The notes beneath the pieces were generated by a model. It had not been told where the DNA came from. It saw only the letters and a list, made by a program, of their open reading frames with translations, and ran no database searches. A program made the translations under genes and the position numbers. From IMG/VR virus record IMGVR_UViG_3300035659_000004, positions 1 through 64,000 of that record: a stretch of 64,000 bases of DNA. One strand, given 5' to 3'. This DNA is from a virus. Shown piece after piece: positions 34,909 through 42,400 of this stretch; within the stretch, counting starts at the first letter, position 1, and the number at the start of each line of letters is the position of its first letter.

Positions 34909-36938
34909 CGTACAATCACCTCTGGTTCGACAGTCTTCCGACTGATTTTGGAGGAATAGACGCAACCCACGGACCACGGAATAATCTTCGCTTTCAAACA
35001 CGCGGCGTAGCGTTCACAGAGGATGCAGTTCACTTTTTCCGTGAGCACTCGGGCAATATCCTCTCGGTTATCCAGCGCAATGAGCTGCTGGATTTCTACG
35101 CTTTGCTTTGCACACAGCCGGTATACAACCGTTTTTCGGGTTTGGCCTATTCGATATTCACGAGCTCGAGATTGTAGCCAATGTTCGAGCGACCAAGAAC
35201 GACTGTAATACACGGCGTAACGGGAAGAAACAAGATTGATGGCGATGCCTGTAGATTCTTGTCCGAGGTACACGCGGCAATTTGGATCGGTATTAAATCT
35301 TTCGGCGAGCGCTTTGATATTGTGGGTGGAACGCCCATCCACGCGCACAAAGATGGTCTTTTCTTTATCTAAAAGTTCAGCAATATCATCCATCTCTGCC
35401 ACTAAGTTAGCCCAGATGACGACCTTCTCTTCAGGATTATCGAGGAGGTCTTCGAGTAGGTCTTTTAACGCATCGAGCTTGGGATTATGCGCATAACGTA
35501 GCGTGTGGGTCGTAACAAGATTTTTCGTTTCATCGAAACGCATACATCGTTGCGTTCCAGGCTTTATCTCATTCACGACACAAGTGATAACACGTGGACA
35601 TGTATCGCAAATCTGTCCGGCCTTATCATCTTTTGCATACAGAAAACCGCTGCAGATTTGGAGAAGTTTATTTAAACGAACTCCTCCGCTGAGGTTTTTT
35701 ATTACTAGCTGTTCTCCAAAATCTAATTCAACATATTTAATAATGGAATTGTAGTCTTTGAGTTGTTCCGTGGTTAAGTCGAATAAGATATCGACATCGC
35801 TTAGTTCCGGAAGATCCACGCAGTCATCGATATGTTTTTCACTCGAGATGCTGTTAATGCGCTGGCTAACGACATTTAGATTTTTATACCCTACGATAAT
35901 ATGTTCATTGTACTTAGAAATCACGCAGAACTTTTTGCGATAGCTCATGTAGTCTTCAGGGCACATGTACTTGGCCAGGGCATTCATCTGCGGGTATAAA
36001 TCTAAAGGATTACCCATGCTAATAGTGCCGGTGAGTAGATAACGTCGCGTGGCTCGTTTGCAGAGCTCCACGACCGCCTTCGTCCGTTGACTACGGATGC
36101 ATTTGATTCTATGTGACTCATCTAGAATAATGATTTCATAGGGAAAATCTGTTAGGCATAGGTCTTTTGGAAAAGCTGCAACACGTTTCTTAATTTCAGA
36201 AAGAGATACCATGCCACGATAATCAGAGAGAATTGCAAGAGCATCTTTTTCAGTGAGGCCCAGCATACTTTTCTGGAGGACTAGGGGGATGGGGAACTTA
36301 CTTGTTTTTACTGCTTTCGTTACTTTTGGAGACAGCGTCCTGTTTCCGTAAAGGCGTGCAGCATCGTACGTAGCTAAAAGGATATCGTAATCTTTTTCGA
36401 TACTTAGTTGGAGAGCTTTGAGTTTATTTTGTCGTGTTGTTCCTTTTAAAACTGCGGTATAGAGGGTACCGTTTGAGTGTAGTGCAATCTCATCCACCCA
36501 GTTGTCGATGGCTATGAGCGGCGCAATGATGAGGGCCTTTTGTTTTAATTTTGTTAGGGCCTCAACGACCACCTTTGTTTTGCCCGTGCCCATCTCCCAG
36601 CGTAACGCCCATCGATAGTTATACAGGAGTTCCGCTACGCCTTCGTCTTGATGCGCGTAGTTTGGATAGGGTCCTAGCGAGGAGGTCTTTTTCACCTCTT
36701 CTAAAAGCACGGAATACGGAAGTACCCGGTCGATATGCACCTGAGCAGATTCGTCGTGTTCGATTTCTAGTGCTTGAAAATCATTGAGAACTTTTTCAAT
36801 GAAGGGGGGATAGGCTGGATACATCCAAGCATTGTAGTTTTTGAGGTATGTTCCTCCGAAGATGCGGGATAAGACGGGGTCCTCATCCTTAACGATAAAT
36901 ACAGGGGTTCCGGCAGAGAGCGCGAACGAAGCTTTCAT
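34896..36938 (-). CDS. SNF2-family (SF2) helicase
   Basis: A 680-residue ATP-dependent DNA translocase. Motif I is EMGTGKT (115-121), motif Ia is LIIAPLIAIDNW, motif II is IIILDESHRIK, motif III is YLLTGT, and the C-terminal lobe ends in LQSRAREYRIGQTRK (motif VI). The first 60 residues resemble the annealing-type domain in front of some SMARCAL1-like proteins. A CDTC/C-rich insertion sits between the lobes (near ICDTCPRVITC), and the C-terminus has CILCERYAAC, both probable zinc sites. Phage SNF2 proteins act in replication-fork or recombination steps. AAGGAG precedes the ATG. It is the first gene of the operon that runs to the ParB-like gene. Confidence 0.85.
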   Translation of the reverse strand: MKASFALSAGTPVFIVKDEDPVLSRIFGGTYLKNYNAWMYPAYPPFIEKVLNDFQALEIEHDESAQVHIDRVLPYSVLLEEVKKTSSLGPYPNYAHQDEGVAELLYNYRWALRWEMGTGKTKVVVEALTKLKQKALIIAPLIAIDNWVDEIALHSNGTLYTAVLKGTTRQNKLKALQLSIEKDYDILLATYDAARLYGNRTLSPKVTKAVKTSKFPIPLVLQKSMLGLTEKDALAILSDYRGMVSLSEIKKRVAAFPKDLCLTDFPYEIIILDESHRIKCIRSQRTKAVVELCKRATRRYLLTGTISMGNPLDLYPQMNALAKYMCPEDYMSYRKKFCVISKYNEHIIVGYKNLNVVSQRINSISSEKHIDDCVDLPELSDVDILFDLTTEQLKDYNSIIKYVELDFGEQLVIKNLSGGVRLNKLLQICSGFLYAKDDKAGQICDTCPRVITCVVNEIKPGTQRCMRFDETKNLVTTHTLRYAHNPKLDALKDLLEDLLDNPEEKVVIWANLVAEMDDIAELLDKEKTIFVRVDGRSTHNIKALAERFNTDPNCRVYLGQESTGIAINLVSSRYAVYYSRSWSLEHWLQSRAREYRIGQTRKTVVYRLCAKQSVEIQQLIALDNREDIARVLTEKVNCILCERYAACLKAKIIPWSVGCVYSSKISRKTVEPEVIVRWKS

Positions 36939-36998
36939 TTGGGGTCTCCTTACGATAGAATTTGAACAGTCTCGCGAACGAAAAAAGAAAGTTGAATC

Positions 36999-38738
36999 AT
37001 GACAACGACTTCCGAAACGACGTTAATGTCCACGGGTGGACTCGGGCACTCTAACCCGTATTTCACCTATAGTCAGCTCTTTGCGCCAAAGCGGTTAAAA
37101 GAACTTTTTAAAATGTGTGAGTACCTGTTTTATAACAGCCCACACATCTTCGCGGCGCTTCGGAAGTTTGGGGAATATCCGATAACAGAGATTACGTATG
37201 ATACGGATAATGCTCAGTTAAAAGAGAAACAGAAGAGCCTTATGGAGAAAGTAATTCGCGCAAAAGAATTCCTTCTGAAGGCGACGCTGGATAAGTATAT
37301 TTATGGAAATTCCTTCACTTCTATGTACCAACCGTTTGTCCGGTATTTGACTTGTCCCAAGTGTCGCGCCGCGACCAACATCAAGCACGTCGACTACTCT
37401 TTCACGCTGCAGACATTAACCTTTGCTTTTAAATGCACGTCCTGTAGCAACCCGGTAACGGTGGGAGAGAAAAACGTGGAGGACCGAAAGTTGATGCTCA
37501 CCAAGGACATCAACTTCATTAGGTGGGACCCGAAGTGCATCGATATCGAGCACAACGTTTTCACTGGGGAATCCATTTACTACTATACGATCCCCGCGGA
37601 CACCGCGGCGCAGGTTCGACGAGGGCAAAAGCACATCATCGATACGACTCCCTGGGGTTTCCTGCAGGCCATCAAGGAGCACAAGCCCTTCAAGTTCGCG
37701 CCCGAGGCCATCTTCCATATGAAGTTCTGCGCGCCGGCAGGTGTGAATCCTCAGTGGGGCCTTCCTCCGTTGCTGCCGGCGTTGGACCGCTTCTTCTACA
37801 CGCAAATTCTGCGGAAAGCGAATGAGGCCATCGCCCTCGAGCACCTCGTACCTTTCCGCATCGTATCCCCCGCTGCTTCTTCAAATAGCGGAGACCCTAT
37901 TCAGTCTATCAACCTCGCGCGGTGGATAGAAAACATGAAGAAGAACGTGCAGGATTGGAGAAACGACCCCCTGCACATCATGTACGCGCCTGTCCCGGTA
38001 GCCGTCTCGCAGCTCAACGGACAGGGGCGAGCTCTGCTGACGCTAGGGGAAGTGCAGGAAGCGGAGAAGTCCCTCGTTGCGGCCCTCGGTATTCCCCTGG
38101 AGTTCCTCTACGGCGGACTCACGGGGCAGGGCATGAGCGCGACCCTACGCATGATTGAGAACCAGCTCGCGACGCACGTCAGCGACCTCACAGACCTTCT
38201 TCAGTGGATGAACGACTCCTGCAGCAAGTTCTTGGGTTGGGAATCCGTACAGGTGGGGTTGATTCCTTTCCGAATGGTGGACGACACGGAGAAGAAGACG
38301 ATGCTCCTGCAGCTCTGGCAAGCTGGTTTGCAAGGGATGGGTCCGCAGACTATCTCGACAACGACGATGGCGGAAATCAACGACATCGATGTTCAGAAGG
38401 AATACGGACGTATCAAAGAAGAGACGATACAAAACGCGCGCAGAGGCCAAGAGCTGCAGCGTGAGATGAGCAAGATGCAGAATACGATGGCTCAGGAAGT
38501 GCAGCAACAGGCCGGAGCAGCAGGTCCACAGGGCTATGACCAGCAGCAAATCATCGCGCAAGCAGACCAGTTGGCTCAGCAGTTTTCACAGATGGACCCC
38601 TCGACACGACGAAGTCAATTGCATCAGCTGCAGACCGAGGACCTTGTGATGTATTCGGTCGTGATTCAGCGGCTTGAACAGCAGCAGACGGTTACGCGGC
38701 AGCAGGCGACTATTCAGACACAAGGGGGTATGGGATGA
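36999..38738 (+). CDS. Portal-like protein with zinc-ribbon insertion
   Basis: A 579-residue protein. The middle region, with FHMKFCAPAGVNPQWGLPPLLPALDRFFY and AALGIPLEFLYGGLTGQGMSATLRMIENQ (each wholly within 230-390), fits the wing and clip layout of phage portals. The Gln-rich helical C-terminus fits a crown. CPKC near 125 and CTSC near 147 form a zinc ribbon not typical of portals. The portal is the dodecameric vertex through which TerL loads DNA. It starts the long plus-strand block that carries the RNA polymerase and head genes. The divergent gap to the helicase is 60 bases. Identification is from pattern, not search. Confidence 0.7.
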   Translation: MTTTSETTLMSTGGLGHSNPYFTYSQLFAPKRLKELFKMCEYLFYNSPHIFAALRKFGEYPITEITYDTDNAQLKEKQKSLMEKVIRAKEFLLKATLDKYIYGNSFTSMYQPFVRYLTCPKCRAATNIKHVDYSFTLQTLTFAFKCTSCSNPVTVGEKNVEDRKLMLTKDINFIRWDPKCIDIEHNVFTGESIYYYTIPADTAAQVRRGQKHIIDTTPWGFLQAIKEHKPFKFAPEAIFHMKFCAPAGVNPQWGLPPLLPALDRFFYTQILRKANEAIALEHLVPFRIVSPAASSNSGDPIQSINLARWIENMKKNVQDWRNDPLHIMYAPVPVAVSQLNGQGRALLTLGEVQEAEKSLVAALGIPLEFLYGGLTGQGMSATLRMIENQLATHVSDLTDLLQWMNDSCSKFLGWESVQVGLIPFRMVDDTEKKTMLLQLWQAGLQGMGPQTISTTTMAEINDIDVQKEYGRIKEETIQNARRGQELQREMSKMQNTMAQEVQQQAGAAGPQGYDQQQIIAQADQLAQQFSQMDPSTRRSQLHQLQTEDLVMYSVVIQRLEQQQTVTRQQATIQTQGGMG

Positions 38739-39289
38739 AAAGTTTCGTAGATGCCATCAATGAATCTCGTGCAAGTGCCATCGAGGACCCGGTTGCTCCG
38801 CTGGATAACATCGCAATGTTCATGCCCGAGCCCAAACATCCCTTAAAAGGGAAGCCGACGAACTTCGGTCAGAGTTTGAATTGCTCAGGACACTCACGGG
38901 TCTTCGTGCTGTGGAGACCCTGGAGCCAATGTCACCGTTGCATCAAGGGTATCGAGCATGGAGACTACGTGCTTCCAGACGAAGGAGACCACGAATGCCC
39001 GCATACGATGCGCACGGATTATGAAGCGACCCTGAATCAAGGTCTTCGAGGCGATATCCTTTTTCAGACGCAGGAATATTTCACGCTGCACGACGGGACG
39101 CGCTGCTGCCATATGGTGTGGTTGACTCCCGACCTTACAGCATCTGCGAAGGCCGCCAAACGACAAGAAGTAGCCGATATCTTTTCCCCTATGCACTCTT
39201 CTATCATCGCGGAACAAAAAGCGGAGGAAGAGGAAGAAGCAAAAAAAGAAGCCCTGGAGGCCTCTAATGAGAATCTGGACACGGATTGA
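38735..39289 (+). CDS. Unknown Cys/His-containing protein
   Basis: A 184-residue protein coupled to the portal gene by ATGA. It contains QCHRC, a later ECPH, and RCCHMVW, which could make one or two zinc sites. The C-terminus is a strongly charged helix (KAEEEEEAKKEALEA). Its 3' end carries the stem of a hairpin that on the opposite strand forms a terminator. It may be a portal-associated head protein; this is not established. Confidence 0.55.
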   Translation: MKSFVDAINESRASAIEDPVAPLDNIAMFMPEPKHPLKGKPTNFGQSLNCSGHSRVFVLWRPWSQCHRCIKGIEHGDYVLPDEGDHECPHTMRTDYEATLNQGLRGDILFQTQEYFTLHDGTRCCHMVWLTPDLTASAKAAKRQEVADIFSPMHSSIIAEQKAEEEEEAKKEALEASNENLDTD

Positions 39290-39304
39290 CTCTGCCTCCA
39301 GGGC
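39241..39304 (-). terminator. Minus-strand Rho-independent terminator overlapping the end of the gene at 38735
   Basis: An 11-base perfect inverted repeat (39251-39261 with 39294-39304), read on the minus strand, is followed by TTCTTTTTTT (39241-39250). The loop is long (32 bases), but the GC-rich stem and T tract fit intrinsic termination. There is no T run after the stem on the plus strand. Its position right after the tiny reading frame at 39310-39369 suggests a short minus-strand transcript. Confidence 0.6.
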
Positions 39305-39309
39305 CGAGC

Positions 39310-39369
39310 TTATTTACGCAACACAGCTAGAAGCAGTGCTGCTAGAATCAATCCGGGTTGGATGACCAT
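39310..39369 (-). CDS. Possible 19-residue hydrophobic peptide gene, antisense to the RNA polymerase operon
   Basis: A tiny frame reads MVIQPGLILAALLLAVLRK with a TAA stop. AGGAGGTG, a near-perfect Shine-Dalgarno, lies 9 bases before its ATG, and the terminator at 39241-39304 follows. The peptide is a short hydrophobic helix with a basic end, the form of type I toxin or small membrane peptides. The Shine-Dalgarno is paired in a predicted hairpin (39377-39395). No family is recognised. It lies in the 155-base gap between two plus-strand genes, where a minus-strand signal set is unexpected. Confidence 0.4.
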   Translation of the reverse strand: MVIQPGLILAALLLAVLRK

Positions 39370-39376
39370 TCGTTCT

Positions 39377-39395
39377 CACCTCCTCTCAGGGGGTG
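39377..39395 (-). promoter_or_regulatory. Hairpin sequestering the Shine-Dalgarno of the tiny minus-strand gene
   Basis: On the minus strand CACCCCC pairs with GGAGGTG (seven pairs, one G-T wobble) around a five-base loop. The stem covers the whole ribosome binding site of the 19-codon frame, so translation would need the stem to open. The fold was found by inspection and was not computed. Confidence 0.35.
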
Positions 39396-39444
39396 ATGCA
39401 AAGGTCTCCTCTCTATATACTTGTACCCAAAGTCGAGGTCGTAT

Positions 39445-42400
39445 ATGAATTTGACACCCATCCTTCAAAGTCCAGATGAGAAGCGCGAACGTATTCGGAA
39501 TAAGGTCGTGGAAGGACTGACAGAATCATTCCCAATTACGGCGCGTAACAAAATCATAGAAGTGACAGATGTTTCTTTTACTCCTCGAGACTACACCTCG
39601 AACGAGCAAAAGATGGCTATCTTGAGAGGTGATTCTCTTTTCGAGACCGCGAAGGGGACAGTGAAAATAAAAGACGCGAAGACGGGTAAAGTCTTGGATG
39701 AAGCGAAGGGATTTACATTAGCTCGAGTACCGTGGTTTACTCCACGACACACGCTTATTGTCGGAGGAAATGAATATTCGATTGCGAATATGGTGCGTCC
39801 TAAACCAGGGGTGTACGCTCGCAAGCGCGCTAATGGAATTCTCGAAGCAAGTTTTAATACCATAGGTACTTCGAACTTTAATGTAACGATGGACCCTGAA
39901 AAAGGTGAGCCAGAACTCGAATATGAATCCTCGAAGATTCCCCTTTACACCATTCTTCGTGCATCGGGTATGTCCCATGAGACTATCGCGAAGAAGTGGG
40001 GTACTGCTCTTGCGAATGAGAATCGAAAGAAGCTAGAAAAGAATCTTCCGCAACACGTAGACCGTCTTTATAAAAAAGTCGTACCGGCGTATGCCCTTCT
40101 TCCCGATCTTACTGTCGATGCGAAGATGGCTGAGATTGTTAAGCGTTATGGTACGGCTAAGATGGACCCAAAAGTAAATGAAAAAACGTTGGGACACGCG
40201 TATGGACACGTAACTCCTGACAGTCTTTTGGATGCATCAGCTAAAGTTTTGAGTATTTTCCGTAACCCAGAAGAAGTCGATGACCGAGATAATCTCGACT
40301 TCAAATCTTTGCGTTCAGTAGAGGACTTTTTCAAGGAGCGTATCCAACTCGATGCTCGAGACATTGGACGTAGAGCTGCTATTAAAATCGAGAATACCCC
40401 TGAGGTACGCAAGGCCATGGCTCCCGGGGCGTTCACTCCTGGCCTCGTCAAATTCATCACGGGCTCGCAGTTGGCAGCTGTTCCGACGCAGACCAACCCC
40501 ATGGAGCTCATCGATGCCGCAGTACGTGTGACGGCATTGGGTGAAGGTGGTATTAGTTCCGAACGTGCTATTCCAATGGAAGCACGGATGATTCATCCGA
40601 CGCAGATTGGAGCTATCGACCCTGTTCGAACGCCTGAGTCTTTTCGAGCGGGTATTGACGTCCGTGCTGCTATTGGAGCGCATCATGATAAAGATGGTAA
40701 CATCTATGTTCCCATGTTCGATTTGGCGACGGGGAAACAAAAGCATATTCGGGCAGGAGAAATTGCAACTTCAATCGTGGCATTCCCTCAGCAAGTTTTA
40801 AAGGGGAAGGTCTCAGCGCTTGTTAATGGACGTGTGGCGATGGTTCCTGCTAGTAAAGTTCAGTATCAAATACCACACTCATCTGCGATGTATGGACCTA
40901 CTTCAAATCTCATTCCGTTCATCGAATCGTTGCAAGGGAATCGCCAACTGATGGGGTCCAAGCATCAGACCCAAGCTATCTCGTTAGTTGATCGAGAAGC
41001 TCCCTATGTACAGGTAATGGCGCCGGGTGGAAAATCTTTTGAGCATCTCATGGCGACGATTGTTAATCCAACAGCGCCAGTTGCGGGAACAATTGAGAAA
41101 GTAGATGGGGATTACATCTACATTCGACCACATGATAAGACAGCAGCCGTTAAAAAGGATAAAGACTCGGACCTCGTGCGCGTGTCATATGATACGTACT
41201 TGCCGATGGCTGCTAAGACCTATCTCAACCATACCGTCACGGTGAAAGCGGGGGATGAGGTTAAGAAGGATGAGATCCTCGCGGAGTCTAATTTCACGAA
41301 AGATAAGACGCTAGCTCTCGGTAAAAATCTTTCCGTTGCATACATGCCTTATTACGGAGCAAATTCAAATGACGCGGTAGTTATCAGTTCCGGCGCCGCT
41401 AAAAAGCTGACGTCCGAACGTCTCTATAAAATTGTGCTCCCGCGTGACGCTGACATGGTTTTCAATAGTACGAAGCATAAGACGTATTACGGACATACCT
41501 ACGGACATGACTATTACAAGGGCGTAGATGAAGAAGGAGTAGTACGCCCGGGTGCGAAAATTAATAGTGGGGAACCTGTCGTATTTGGGTTGCGGAAATC
41601 GACCCTGACTTCTGATGATATTCTTCTGGGACGTCTGCACAAATCTCTCGTCCGACCTTTCCGAGATGCGACGCAGACCTGGGACCATGACCATCCCGGA
41701 GAAGTTATGGATGTCGTAAAGACGCCTAAGAGAATTGCAATCACAATAAAAACACAGGAACCTATGCAGATAGGTGATAAACTCTGTTACACGGAAGATA
41801 CAGAAGTCCTGACGACAACGGGGTGGAAGTACATTGTAGATGTTACCACCGATGATATTTGTTATACGCTCGATACGCAGGGCATAATTCATTTATATAA
41901 TCCTACACATACTAACTATTATTCTAAAGCAGGACAACTTTTTTTAGTACGTTCACAGCATGCAGATTTATCTGTGACGTTGGACCATAGTCAGGTAATT
42001 AAAGATGGTGATAGGAATAAATTAGTCCCATCGCGTGAATTGGTTAATAAGCCTTTTCAATTGGTGCGCACAGGAATTTGGACGCCGAAGAGTGCTCCTG
42101 AGTCAGACTCATGGTGTGCACTAGTTGGTTTATACGCCGTAAAAGGACATCTTATTCCTGCGACGCTTATACAGGGAGTTATGGACCATTCTGTAGAGAT
42201 TTATCTACGTCCGCGTATGTTAGAAGAAGAACGTCCTTGGTTGGACCTTATTTTGCAAGATACGCACCTGAAAGATAAGAGTTATATTCAAGGTGATATT
42301 TTGATTATCCGAGACCGAGATTTTTATTTAAGTTGTCAAGTATTAGGGGACGTCGTAGAACGGCGACTTCCAACATTGGTATTCACTCTGGCTCCTAGCC

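Noticed and set aside
39421-39444. TTG start at 39421 for the beta gene
   Set aside because: The ATG at 39445 has GAGGTC at proper spacing and the extra eight residues show no family similarity.
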